A stretch of 64,000 nucleotides of DNA from Bog-473 sp963755375 (GTDB taxonomy: Bacteria > Actinomycetota > Acidimicrobiia > Acidimicrobiales > RAAP-2), in contig CAVWKG010000003.1 in the NCBI GenBank assembly GCA_963755375.1, positions 310,001 to 374,000 of the forward strand, in the 5' to 3' direction. Below the pieces are notes generated by a model that searched no databases, was not told the origin of the DNA, and saw nothing but the letters and a program-made list of their open reading frames with translations. This document shows positions 14,494-23,698 of this stretch, in pieces (positions within the stretch are counted from its first letter, which is position 1; every line of letters starts with the position of its first letter). The translations under genes were made by a program, and so were the position numbers.

Positions 14494-16290
14494 TTACGGT
14501 GCGCTGCCCGCCAGTAACGAATAGACCTCGACCATGGGTGCCGTGCCGTTTACGTTGTAATCCGGCGTGACGCCGACGCCCGACGTGGAGGAGAAGAGAC
14601 CCGTTGAGGGAGAGCGCTCGTTGTTCCACATGTAGGTCGCGTAGGTTTGCGCTTCGGCCGCGTAGCCACTGTTGGGTGTGATCTGGTTGAGTAGGAAGAG
14701 GTTGCGGAAGTAGATCCCGTTGAAAGCTGGGCCCTGGGTGTCCAACTCGGTTCCGGTTCCGAAGTAGGACAACGCTGCCTGGGCGGTGTTGTCGGCATTC
14801 TGCAGGTAGATGTTGTCGCCCGTGGCCTTGGCCAAGAGCACTCCCGCGCCGATCATGCTGCCCTGGTTGTAGCTCCACATGGCCGTGTTGATCGTTCCGT
14901 CGGAGTTGATGTGGTCGTAGTACAGCCCGGCGTTCGAATTACCGGCAGGAACGGCCAGGCACTGGTTGACCCAGTCGTACATCTGCTCGGCCCAGTCGAG
15001 GTAGCTCGAAGAGCCGCTCACCTGGTACAGCTCGACCGCCGCCTCCGCGCTCGCTGCGGTCGAGGTGGTGTTGCGCTGAGAGCTACTCGACGAGTCGATC
15101 CAGTAGACGCCGCCAGGACACGTGGCGCTGGGATTGGCGGACCAGCCCGTCTCGATGAAGCTGAAGGTTTGCTCCGCCAACTGCAGCGCCGAGGCGTCGT
15201 GGTCGAGCTGGTACTGATGGAGAAGGTCGAGGGTAACCCAAGCATTGTCGTCGTAGTAGGTGGCCCCACCGGATCCCAAAGGTGGCCCCACGGCCGACTC
15301 GAAGGCGGCAGGCTGTGAAGCCCCCGTCGGGCTCATCTCAGCGGTGTCGCGGTACTCGAGCAGGCCAGCCAAGCGTGCCTCCACGTCGGGGAGGTACTGG
15401 GCACCACCGGACACGCCGGCCAGGTACTCGGTCCCGGCTGTGGCATTGGTGAATGGCCAGAGGAAGGAGAACTGGGTGCCGTCACCCATGTAGAGCTGGT
15501 TCGTCGGCAGATAGAGGTTCTGCTGGAGGGACTGGAAAGCCGAGTTGGCGAGGGCGAAGGACGCATTCGCCGTGAGCACTGTCATCATGGCGGCGTTGGA
15601 GGGGGTTGAGCTGGCCGAGTTGGTGAACACGGCCCGAACCTCCCAGCCATTCTCGAACCCGTTGAGCGTTCCGGTCGTTAGCGAGTCCGACGTGGACCCC
15701 GAAAGGATGATCCAGGTGCTCCCGCCGTTGACCGACAACTGCCACTGCACCGTGGGGGTGGGGATGCCGCTGGCCGCGGCCGTGAAGGTGAGCGTCTGCC
15801 CGGTGTTGTAGTACTGGCTGGTCGGCTGGGTCGTCACGACTGGCGCTGTCGCCAGAGTCATCGTGGCGGCGTTGGAGGGGGTTGAGCTGGGCGAGTTGGT
15901 GAACACGGCCCGAACCTCCCAGCCATTCTCGAACCCGTTGAGCGTTCCGGTCGTTAGCGAGTCCGACGTGGACCCCGAAAGGATGATCCAGGTGCTCCCG
16001 CCGTTGACCGACAACTGCCACTGCACCGTGGGGGTGGGGATGCCGCTGGCCGCGGCCGTGAAGGTGAGCGTCTGCCCGGTGTTGTAGTACTGGCTGGTCG
16101 GCTGGGTCGTCACGACTGGGGCAGCGTTGGTCGCGACCGAAGCCGACACGGAAGACGGCACGCCTACGGCGACGACGCTCATTGCGGCCCCAAGAAGCGC
16201 GGTGAAAACACCAAGGAATCCCATTCGAGATGCCGAACGCGTCCACCTAACGCGGGACTTGACCCCCCCCGCAGAGGACGTGGTCTTCAT
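14494..16290 (-). CDS. Secreted GH76-type glycoside hydrolase with two Ig-like domains
   Basis: The 598-residue protein has a signal peptide (basic MKTTSS...RVRWTRS, then a hydrophobic GVFTALLGAAMSVVAVG, cleavage near SVSAS). Two nearly identical Ig-like domains follow (residues about 58-240), each starting APVVTTQPTSQYYNTGQ. The C-terminal domain of about 350 residues resembles GH76 alpha-1,6-mannanases: it keeps the catalytic Asp pair in YYDDNAWVTLDL and the WSYNQGSMIGAG motif. It probably cuts mannan-type polysaccharide outside the cell. It lies between two copies of the rnpB-derived repeat, so it may itself be island cargo. Confidence 0.88.
   Translation of the reverse strand: MKTTSSAGGVKSRVRWTRSASRMGFLGVFTALLGAAMSVVAVGVPSSVSASVATNAAPVVTTQPTSQYYNTGQTLTFTAAASGIPTPTVQWQLSVNGGSTWIILSGSTSDSLTTGTLNGFENGWEVRAVFTNSPSSTPSNAATMTLATAPVVTTQPTSQYYNTGQTLTFTAAASGIPTPTVQWQLSVNGGSTWIILSGSTSDSLTTGTLNGFENGWEVRAVFTNSASSTPSNAAMMTVLTANASFALANSAFQSLQQNLYLPTNQLYMGDGTQFSFLWPFTNATAGTEYLAGVSGGAQYLPDVEARLAGLLEYRDTAEMSPTGASQPAAFESAVGPPLGSGGATYYDDNAWVTLDLLHQYQLDHDASALQLAEQTFSFIETGWSANPSATCPGGVYWIDSSSSSQRNTTSTAASAEAAVELYQVSGSSSYLDWAEQMYDWVNQCLAVPAGNSNAGLYYDHINSDGTINTAMWSYNQGSMIGAGVLLAKATGDNIYLQNADNTAQAALSYFGTGTELDTQGPAFNGIYFRNLFLLNQITPNSGYAAEAQTYATYMWNNERSPSTGLFSSTSGVGVTPDYNVNGTAPMVEVYSLLAGSAP
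15587..16119 (-). repeat. Tandem 276-bp duplication encoding Ig-like domains
   Basis: Unit 1 is 15587-15862 and unit 2 starts at 15863. They are almost identical at the nucleotide level, including silent positions, so the duplication is recent or homogenised by recombination. The period is 92 codons, in frame. Confidence 0.9.
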
Positions 16291-16661
16291 GGCCGCTTCC
16301 AGCCGTCAAGAAATGGCGCCGTCACAACGCCACGCTCTCAGCCCTCCTGGCGAGATGAGTGCATGTCTGAAGTGCGTGTCTGACCAAGATCTCTGACACG
16401 CGCTCCCCCACTTCTTATTCCAACAACCCGCACCGAGATCTTGGCTCCCATTCCGAAAACGCCCGACACCCGCAGGACATGAAGGCTAGCCCCACCCCGT
16501 GGGTTCCACTCTTCGGCAGCGCTCGGTCCTCGAATGGTCCTCGAACGCTCCTCAGAACAATGGTCACCAGTGGTAACCACCGCGTCGCGACCGACAATAA
16601 AACCGTACGGCCAGAGACCCTGCAGCATCCGTTATCCCAGCTCAGACGTTGGGGTGTCCCA

Positions 16662-16692
16662 GAATCCCCGCCTGCAGGCCGGCACACCGTCA
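16662..16692 (+). repeat. Degenerate third copy of rnpB 3'-end repeat
   Basis: The stretch reads GAATCCCCGCCTGCAGGCC then GGCACACCGTCAC: the same order as the 33-bp repeat with one inserted base and two substitutions. Same orientation. It could be the scar of an earlier integration. The rest of 16291-16786 shows no gene I can support. Confidence 0.5.
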
Positions 16693-16786
16693 CGAACACC
16701 GGGGACGTCGAAGCGGCGAATCCCGGGCGTCACATCACGGTCGGGAGGGAGCGTGCTCGAAGAGGCCGGACCCTCCGCGATGATGC

Positions 16787-16997
16787 CTAACTGGTCCGAC
16801 CCGCGCCGCTCGCATACGAGGCCACGCTCTGGTGCGTGTAGGGCCCGTTCGGGACGCTCGTGTTCCACTGCCCAAGCCAGCCGTAGATGGTGGGGACTCC
16901 ACCCGAGATGACTGGTCGCTCAGCGTCCCGCCGCTGATATCCCGAAGACGAATGCGGAGGACACGACGACCATAATCACCTTGACCGGATTCTTCAT
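16787..16997 (-). CDS. Small secreted peptide, frameshifted
   Basis: From ATG 16997 the frame reads a signal peptide MKNPVKVIMVVVSSAFVFG then ISAAG and hits TGA. Dropping one G in a GGCGGGAC run joins it to a second frame, ERPVISGGVPTIYGWLGQ and then WNTSVPNGPYTHQSVASY, ending in TAG at 16787. The repaired product is 69 residues with a signal-peptidase site near SAADA. The ATG overlaps the repaired stop of the ligase-like gene (ATGA), so the two are probably coupled. Function unknown. The break may be an indel error. Confidence 0.55.
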
Positions 16998-18323
16998 CTA
17001 CTTCTACTTCCTCCACGTTGTTGGTAAGCCCAAAACACCACCCCCCGAGGAAGCCGACGAAAGTGAGATGCCAGTCAAAGTCAAATGCCGCCGCAACTGC
17101 CCAACACACCAAAGCCGACGTGGCGCAGGACGATAACACGTCGAATCTTCGTGCAACTCTGATGACGGAGATCACTGAAACTGCCAAGAGTGCCACGCCG
17201 ACTACGCCCGCGTCGGCGGCGATTTGCAAAGCTTCGTTGTGCACGAAGTGTGCGTAGGTGCCGTCCGCGGCATGGAACTGCAACAGGCGATCGGGTCCCA
17301 CACCGAAAATTGGTGCGGTCCTCCACTGGTGGAGAGCGGTTGACCATTCGACGGATCTGTCCTGATCGCTCGGAGAAAAGGCTCTGAGGCCGATCTCGTG
17401 GTGCACGAGGAACAGCGCCGCTGTGACCGCCCAGAGCACCACAAAAGCAATTCCTCGCGCGCGGGGACCCCGATGGCGCCAGACGGCCCCTCCCAGCCGG
17501 CGACCGCGGCGATGCCCGATGCGAGGATCAAGGCCGCTCCGAGCCACGGCACGCGGCCCGTGTCGGGTGAGGTCACGATCGCGGCAACGCCGAGCCCCGC
17601 CCCCGCGATGAGCGGGACGAGATACCGGACATAGCGGCGCCATGGGACGAGGCAACAGGCACAGGCGACTGCGGCATAGGCGCCACGGCTCTGTGTCGCG
17701 AGAAGACCGCCCGCGCACAGGCAGACGGCCATCCGAACGAGCGCAGGGTAGAGGTCCGTCCCCAACGCGATGAGGAGGCACGCTCCAAGAACAAGTCCGG
17801 CCGCGTCCGAATACGTCAACGTCGTGGACAGGCGCCACAACCCCTGCGCCGGCATGGCCATGGGGTACCAACGCCAAATCAGACCAGCAAAGCCGACGAG
17901 CGCCCCAACTGCTCCGAGACAGGCGACACTGAGACCTGCGACAACCCTGGCGCGGTCCTTCAATGGCCGGACCGCAGCGAAGCCCGCGGCAAAGGCGAGG
18001 AAGCTCGCACCCAGGGGCAGGAACTGCGTCAAGGACCCGGATGTCTGCGCGCGTATGAGCCACCACAGAGCAAGCGAGACGACGCTCACAATCGCCCACC
18101 AACTACGACGGTCTGGCGGTGCAACAAAGATGGAGGCAAGGAGGAGCCCGACAGCCGCCACGGCGGCAACGAACGCGTCGGCTCGCCAGAAACCGCCCTG
18201 TCGGAGACCCTCGACGAGCATCAGACCATAGAGAATCGCGGCGACGACCCACTCCCTCGGCTGCGCGCCTTTGCGATCCCCAGTCGGCTCCGCGGTCAGA
18301 TTCTGGCCTCGTCCCGCCCTCAT
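16994..18323 (-). CDS. O-antigen ligase-like polymerase/ligase (Wzy_C), two frameshifts
   Basis: The start at ATG 18323 gives about ten membrane helices (e.g. VVAAILYGLMLVEGL, FVAAVAAVGLLLASIFVA). The frame breaks near 17487 inside a GGGG run and continues as WRHRGPRARGIAFVVLWAV, then the Wzy_C-type loop GVGPDRLLQFH and HFVHNEALQIAADAG. A second break near 17041-17046, in a six-G run, restores a final helix ending FWAYQQRGGSRSR and a TGA that overlaps the next ATG. This family polymerises or ligates lipid-linked glycans at the outer face of the membrane. Both breaks fit single G deletions, so the gene is probably intact in the cell. Confidence 0.75.
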
Positions 18324-19296
18324 CGGTCTCCTCGGCCTACCACGGCAATCGGATCAAGCTATCGCCCCCAGGACACCGTGCCCTCTCCGGAGCCATCGAT
18401 CCAACGGGGTCGGCATCATGTTGTGGCGATCTCCACGACCGACGCTGAGGTGATGCCCACCCATTAAAAAAGGTAGGCGGCGTCGCGGTCGAAGATGCAG
18501 TCATCGGATGCCAACTCCCATGGCACTCGATCGTCATCGCTCGTCCCCCGTCGAGGCTGACAGGGGACAATTTGCGGCTTACGTCTTGGAAAGGATTCGA
18601 AACCAAAGAAAGGCTGCTGCGCCGGCCATCGGGACAGCCTTGTACCTCACCCAAGCGGGACCAGGCACGAATTCTGGCTTAGGGCAGGGGAGACTCCCGA
18701 CCCGGATACACACCTAGGTCGGGGCGCAGATCCCACCCCCAATGGGGCTATCCCGACCCACACCTGGCGGGTTGGCGGGCAGGAAGGTCGGCTGCCCGGG
18801 GAAGTTGCCTCTCTCGTCAGTAGATAACAACCGCCGCCTGCGCAGCTGCGGGGGCGGATGACCGGTGGAGGCGGAGGTCGCGGGGTGGCATTCGTTCCGT
18901 GGCGGGGGCCGTAGACCCAAGTCGCTTCGGGGCGGTGGTGGGGGGCGGTGACCCGTGGCGTACACATACCTCAAGCCTCCGCCCCCTTCTTGATGTTGAC
19001 GACTCGGCCTCCGAGCGAAACAGAGCCGATCGGACGGAACGGCACAACGGAATCACAACGCTCCTTGGCCGTCCGACTGTGCTGAGACGCCATCATCACG
19101 CGAAGAGCTGCAGTCGGGACGCGCACGACGCCGATTGGATCTGCACCCGGGTCCCTTCCGCGCGGCCAGAGACCGATCGTGAGCAAGGCACCTACGAACC
19201 GTGGCTGGCAACACAGGGGTTCTGAAGGCGTACCATGGGAAAGCGGCGGGTAGGCGATCCCGTCCCTTCAGGTAGTCGGCGAGGCGGGAGGTCGAA
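18324..19296. other. Gene-poor spacer of about 970 bp
   Basis: No convincing gene is found. A minus-strand frame at 18971-19186 ends GGRVVNIKKGAEA and another around 18480-18600 ends DDCIFDRDAAYLF with TAA. Both look mildly protein-like but lack good starts. The 18720-18970 part is Pro/Gly-rich low-complexity in every frame. It may hold decayed genes and the promoter of the VWA gene. Confidence 0.4.
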
Positions 19297-20082
19297 TTGG
19301 GGCGGACACCGGACACCCCAAGAGTGCCAGGCGGAGGGCCGGCGTGGTCGGGTCGGACACCTACTCTGAAACTGCCCGACGGCTCTACGATGAGCCTCCA
19401 ACCAGGGACCCGAGTCAGCTTCGCCAGCAGGCCACTCGTGGACATCTGTCTGGTCTTCGACACGACCGGCTCCATGTCCGACAAGATCGACGGCCTGATC
19501 TCGTGCATGACTGGCTTCGTCGATCGCCTCGCGGGGCTCGGGCTCGACTGGCAAATGACGACCGTACCTTTCGGGGACCTCACCGTTGACGGTGATCGAG
19601 TTGTCTGCGATCTGCCCTTCGTGCATTCGGTGATCGCGGCCAAAGCACTCATTCGCCAGATGCCGCGGTTCAGTGGCGGGACAAACGACGGAGAGTCCTC
19701 CATCGAGGCCATGCGGGCCGCCCTGTCCAAACCCTGGCGAGACGGAGCCGTCAAGGTCCTCGTCCTCCTGACCGACGAGTCCGCTGTCGGGCCGGAGCGA
19801 GCTCACGCCGTCAGCCATGCGATACGGGAAACCGAGGCCATTTGTTTCTGCGTCACGTCCGACACCCCCTACTACCGGACCTGGGCCACCGAGTCCGCCG
19901 GTAGCTGGGTACAGATCGCCGCCACCATGGATACCAGCGCGCTGTTGGCCAAACTTCGGTCCTTGGTCAACGAGGTGGCAACCGTCGCGTCCGACGTGCA
20001 CGCCATCGCAGGCGGTTCCGTCCGCCGGTATCTCGAGCTCGAACCCGCGGAACGACAAAGGCTGCTGCGCTCCAATGGCTGA
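19297..20082 (+). CDS. VWA-domain protein
   Basis: The 261-residue protein starts at TTG with GGGAGG five bases upstream; ATG 19390 is the alternative. The von Willebrand A domain covers residues about 48-225. Its MIDAS metal site is visible: VFDTTGSMSDKI (DxTxS), the threonine in SGGTNDGESS and the Asp in VLLTDES. There is no signal peptide or membrane segment, so it is cytosolic. The TGA lies inside the first codons of the J-domain gene (ATGGCTGA), so the two are co-translated. VWA and J-domain proteins occur together in NTP-dependent conflict or stress systems of actinobacteria; the exact role here is unknown. Confidence 0.85.
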   Translation: MGRTPDTPRVPGGGPAWSGRTPTLKLPDGSTMSLQPGTRVSFASRPLVDICLVFDTTGSMSDKIDGLISCMTGFVDRLAGLGLDWQMTTVPFGDLTVDGDRVVCDLPFVHSVIAAKALIRQMPRFSGGTNDGESSIEAMRAALSKPWRDGAVKVLVLLTDESAVGPERAHAVSHAIRETEAICFCVTSDTPYYRTWATESAGSWVQIAATMDTSALLAKLRSLVNEVATVASDVHAIAGGSVRRYLELEPAERQRLLRSNG

Positions 20083-21028
20083 GACGATCAGACCTGACCC
20101 CTACGCTGTTTTGGGCGTCCCTCGGGACGCCTCGGAGGTTGAGGTCCAAGCCGCGTATCGGCGCCTTGTCAGGAGCGAACACCCCGACAAAGGCGGGTCT
20201 CACGAGGGGTTCATCCTGGTGTCGTGGGCCTACGAGATGCTCTCGGTCCCCGGGAGACGCTCGACGTCCAATGCCGCAGGCGCCACGTCGGACAGCACCG
20301 AGCCCAACTGTGATACGTACGAGGCTCAACAGGATCTCGGCCCATCGCACCCGGTTCCCAGCCACGCCGTCTTGGACTTCGGGACTGTCTCAGCTGGTGG
20401 GTTTTCCCGCGCCTTGAGGTTCGACGTCTTCTACGAAGCCGATCCGCCAGAGGTGGAATACCAACCCCGGATCGGCCGCTGGTGGACGACAAATGCTCTG
20501 GCGGTCGATGATCCCAGCGTCGCCATCCAGGTCGAGGTGATCGTTGCCGCCCCGGCCGGTTCAGCCGGCGGCGACCTCTGCGACCGGATCGTCGTCACCT
20601 TTGACGGTACCAACTCCACCGAGGTCGAAGTCCGAGGCAAGGTGGTCGGCACGCCGGCCGCCGAGGCAAATCCCGGTCCACCTGACGTCAGACCGAGGGC
20701 TACCAGCCGAGATCCTGCTCGAATGGCGAAGCCAGCGATATCACCGGAGTCGACGCCTCGGCGTCCCTCACCCCGACACCGTGCAGAACCGACGTTCGGG
20801 CTCAGGATCGCGATGAGCTTTCTCTGGCCGGTCTTTGGGCTCTCGTGTGTTGCCCTCGCGCTCGCACTGACGCTCGGGTACGCGATCCCCACATCCGAGC
20901 TCCCCAACATTCTGTGGCTCCAGTACATCGCGAGCCCGGTGTGCGCCTTCTTCCTGGTTGTCGCTGTGTTCGCCATATTGCCCTGGAGCATCGTCTGTGC
21001 AGTGCGACAGCGGAGGCCTAAGAGTTAG
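20075..21028 (+). CDS. J-domain protein with beta-sandwich and two C-terminal TM helices
   Basis: The 317-residue protein starts at ATG 20075. Residues 1-65 form a J domain: DPYAVLGVPRDASEVEVQ followed by HPDKGG, the invariant HPD that triggers Hsp70 ATPase. Residues about 90-200 look like an Ig/ASH-type beta-sandwich (VLDFGTVSAGGFSRALRFDV). A Pro-rich linker follows, then two helices (PVFGLSCVALALALTLGYAI and ASPVCAFFLVVAVFAILPW) that anchor it in the membrane. J domain at one end and a membrane hairpin at the other is unusual. It overlaps the VWA gene by 8 bp. No DnaK gene is near. Confidence 0.82.
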   Translation: MAETIRPDPYAVLGVPRDASEVEVQAAYRRLVRSEHPDKGGSHEGFILVSWAYEMLSVPGRRSTSNAAGATSDSTEPNCDTYEAQQDLGPSHPVPSHAVLDFGTVSAGGFSRALRFDVFYEADPPEVEYQPRIGRWWTTNALAVDDPSVAIQVEVIVAAPAGSAGGDLCDRIVVTFDGTNSTEVEVRGKVVGTPAAEANPGPPDVRPRATSRDPARMAKPAISPESTPRRPSPRHRAEPTFGLRIAMSFLWPVFGLSCVALALALTLGYAIPTSELPNILWLQYIASPVCAFFLVVAVFAILPWSIVCAVRQRRPKS

Positions 21029-21044
21029 GGGGCAGCACTCCTGA

Positions 21045-21209
21045 ATGGCCCGGGATCCCATGACCACGCCAGGGGCCACCCTCAACAGCGAGCCCGAGCG
21101 GCCCTGGTCTCGCCTCGTACGGAACGACCCTGAATCGCAATCACCTATCGAGCCTGACCGCAGGTGTGTGCGGGGACATGACTCTTCGCCATCCAACAGG
21201 ACAACCTGA
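21045..21209 (+). CDS. Possible small downstream protein or remnant
   Basis: The 54-residue frame starts 17 bp after the J-domain gene and contains EPERPWSRLVRND and then EPDRRCVRGHDSSPSNR. The C-x-x-G-H...P...N pattern resembles the first half of short zinc ribbons (C-x-x-G-H...C-x-x-C) fused to such systems, but the second Cys pair is absent. The ribosome site is weak. May be a truncated Zn-ribbon gene or chance. Nothing is seen in 21210-21461. Confidence 0.25.
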   Translation: MARDPMTTPGATLNSEPERPWSRLVRNDPESQSPIEPDRRCVRGHDSSPSNRTT

Positions 21210-21461
21210 TCCCCCAGCGGCCCCCGAAACGAGGGGCCCACCTGCAAAACACTGCGTCGGGCCCCTCAATCGACCAGCGATCAGAGCACACTGAGACAGA
21301 CGTTCTCCCAGTTCGGTCGCCTTCCCTCCCGTTTGGATCGCCGCCAGGACTCGCATCTCGCTGCTCCTGCGGGCGGAGTGACAGGGACGCGATGGGCCGG
21401 TCAGGTGCTGAACGCCGAGGATCGGCCCGACGCTCTCGAAACCGTCAGCGAGCTGGAGCTG

Positions 21462-22487
21462 TCAAGGAGCAGCACGTTCGCCAACTTTGGTGGCGAGGAG
21501 GAGATCCTGGTCACCGAGGCTACCGGCGCCGTCGCCCCAGAGGGCCGGCCGGCCACACCATCCGCCGAGATGCACCCCACGGGCGAGCGACAGCCCATGT
21601 CGCTCGAACAGCTCCCTGATATAGCCCTCGTCATAGCCAATCGAAAGCTCCGGAACCTTGTCGTTGACAGTCCAGTACTCTCCGCGATCGTGCTTGAAGC
21701 GATGGGAGCCTCTTCCGGCCTCCATCATCTCGATGGACTCGGCGTTCAGCAGGTAGAAGGTTGCCCAACAGCGTCCCCCAGGGCGTAACACGCGCGAGAT
21801 CTCGGCCACGTATCTGTGCGTATCCTCGGGAAGCATGTGTGTAAAGACTGAGACGAGGACCACGAGGTCGAAAGCATCGTCCGGGTATGGAAACGTGTAG
21901 TCCGACGCCGACCCGTTCCCGCCAGGGTTGTACTCCCTGTTGAAGATGTCGGCCAACGTGAAGTGGAAATTCGGATATCGACGCGCGATGTGCTCATGGC
22001 ACCACTCGATTCCCGACGGGACGATGTCCAGCCCGTCGTACGTGCCGCCCTTCAGATAGCGCGTCAGCGGAACGGCGAGCCGTCCGATCCCGCAACCAAT
22101 GTCCAGCACACGCGACTCCGGCGTGATGACGCCCATCCGGACCAAACGGTCGACTCCTTCCTGCGCGCCTTCCTTGAAATCAACGGACCCAACGAAGATC
22201 TTGGACTTCGGTGGAATCAGATCGTCCGACTGACCGAGGGCTGATTCGATCACATCGGGCAGAAAGAAATACAGCTTGCGCAGGCTCCAGCGGACGCGCC
22301 TCGGGATGGCCGGCATGAGCACGGCGTTGAACCACTCTTGTCGGAACAGAAGGTGCCGAAACGTATCGAGCCCCGACGCGAGTCTCTCCAGCATGGTCCG
22401 TGCCACACGCGCCACGTGGGATCCGAAGGATCCCTGCCGGATGGCGTTGCCTGGTGGCGATGGGGAATTGGCCGACTCTTCGCTCAT
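21462..22487 (-). CDS. Class I SAM-dependent methyltransferase
   Basis: The 341-residue protein starts at ATG 22487 (MSEESANSP) with GGGAG close upstream; an open frame extends further but looks non-coding. The SAM motif I is VLDIGCGIGRLAVPL (residues about 145-160), followed by YDGLDIVPSGIEW, the acidic AFDLVVLVSVFTHM and LRPGGRCWATFYL. Methyltransf_25/11 type. Its position at the edge of the glycan locus suggests methylation of a sugar or lipid carrier, which is inference. It converges on the VWA/J-domain pair. Confidence 0.9.
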   Translation of the reverse strand: MSEESANSPSPPGNAIRQGSFGSHVARVARTMLERLASGLDTFRHLLFRQEWFNAVLMPAIPRRVRWSLRKLYFFLPDVIESALGQSDDLIPPKSKIFVGSVDFKEGAQEGVDRLVRMGVITPESRVLDIGCGIGRLAVPLTRYLKGGTYDGLDIVPSGIEWCHEHIARRYPNFHFTLADIFNREYNPGGNGSASDYTFPYPDDAFDLVVLVSVFTHMLPEDTHRYVAEISRVLRPGGRCWATFYLLNAESIEMMEAGRGSHRFKHDRGEYWTVNDKVPELSIGYDEGYIRELFERHGLSLARGVHLGGWCGRPALWGDGAGSLGDQDLLLATKVGERAAP

Positions 22488-22595
22488 GTGCTCCCGGCTT
22501 CGTGGTGAGGATGTTCCGGTCGCCCCCGTCCCGACACTCAATGGATGTTTACGACGGACGCCAAGGTCGGAGATAGAGCCGGTCGGACCGAATTT

Positions 22596-22607
22596 AAACA
22601 ATTGTTT
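22596..22607. promoter_or_regulatory. AT-rich palindrome upstream of methyltransferase
   Basis: AAACAATTGTTT is a perfect 12-bp palindrome within an AT-rich stretch (22591-22618) that stands out from the GC-rich surroundings. It lies about 110 bp before the methyltransferase start. Likely promoter or operator. Confidence 0.3.
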
Positions 22608-22789
22608 GACTATTTTTCACCGGGTCGAAGACTGGTCCAGACACCATTTAGCCCGGAGTCCAGGTCCTCCGGGCATAAGATCTAGGGGGCGGGCGCCAGC
22701 CTACCGAGGCCTGCGGAAGGTCTTCGAACCCGTCGATCGGCTGAGCCCGGTCCGGCGGGAAGGGGCTGCCGTCATCGCTTCGATTCGCC

Positions 22790-23698
22790 CTACAGCTCCG
22801 GACATCCCGCGAAGGAGTCCCACGTCTCCCGGCAAAGTCTCTCGACGTCCGGGTGAAGATCCGTCACCTTTGAGCCCTCGGGCTGCGGACGTACCTTGGA
22901 GGCAATCAGGTGCGAGGGCAGCGTGATCCCGACGTAGTCATTGAGTGCCTCGACCATTTCCTCGGGGTGGTTGCAGGCTCGCTCGTAGCGGATGATCCGA
23001 ATCCGTTCATCACGCCAGAGATTCTGTGCAAAGTAGAGCTGATTCCGAGCCCACCAAAAGAGCGCAGCCGCGTCGAGGGGAGACAGACTCTCGTTCATCA
23101 ACTTGACCACTGTCTCACGGGTTGCTCCGACAGCACCCCGACACCGCCAGTCCGGCGGGTCATCGGTGCAAAACGGCTGCAGATCCCGATAGGAGTTTTC
23201 CGCGCCGAACCGCCTCAGGTTGGACTTCGCGACCCCTCGGTAATGACGAAGCATCCAGATTGCTTTCACAGGGTCCGCCGCGTCCATGAGCTCAACGGCC
23301 CGATCGCTCTCGACCAGAGGCTTCGCCGCCACTACTTCAAACGGAATGCGGCGCAGACGCCTCAGCACGGTGGGAAAGTCCTCCCAGTTTATCTCTTCGG
23401 TTCGCCGGTGTCGGCCAACCAGCCGGCGGTCGGCTTCCTCGATAATCAGAACCCGCCATGACCGATCGAGAAACGTCTGCTGGAGCATCGTGGTCCCCGA
23501 GCGCTGGCAACCGAAGATGAGAACGAGCCTGCGTTGATCCCGAGGGGCACGGACCATGGAACGGGCCAGTTGCTTGGATAGGGCAAGCGCTCTGCGGCGG
23601 ACCAGTGGCTCGGCGTCCCGGTGTCCGTCGAGCGGTCGCAGCAACTTCGGAGATGTGTCCTTCACGCTCTCGGACTGTCCTCTCGACCTTGTTCTCAC
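22790..23698 (-). CDS. Sulfotransferase family protein
   Basis: The 302-residue protein has the 5'-phosphosulfate-binding P-loop IFGCQRSGTTML at residues about 60-71 and a 3'-phosphate-binding type segment WMLRHYRGVAKSN with a conserved Arg and Ser near residue 155. Such enzymes move sulfate from PAPS to a hydroxyl on a sugar or lipid. Its place beside glycosyltransferases suggests sulfation of the exopolysaccharide. It is transcribed toward the methyltransferase, so the two may be an operon. The GTG start is uncertain by a few codons. Confidence 0.85.
   Translation of the reverse strand: MRTRSRGQSESVKDTSPKLLRPLDGHRDAEPLVRRRALALSKQLARSMVRAPRDQRRLVLIFGCQRSGTTMLQQTFLDRSWRVLIIEEADRRLVGRHRRTEEINWEDFPTVLRRLRRIPFEVVAAKPLVESDRAVELMDAADPVKAIWMLRHYRGVAKSNLRRFGAENSYRDLQPFCTDDPPDWRCRGAVGATRETVVKLMNESLSPLDAAALFWWARNQLYFAQNLWRDERIRIIRYERACNHPEEMVEALNDYVGITLPSHLIASKVRPQPEGSKVTDLHPDVERLCRETWDSFAGCPEL

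Noticed and set aside
18971..19186. Minus-strand frame ending VVNIKKGAEA
   Set aside because: Mildly protein-like, but no good start, no ribosome site and no recognised family.
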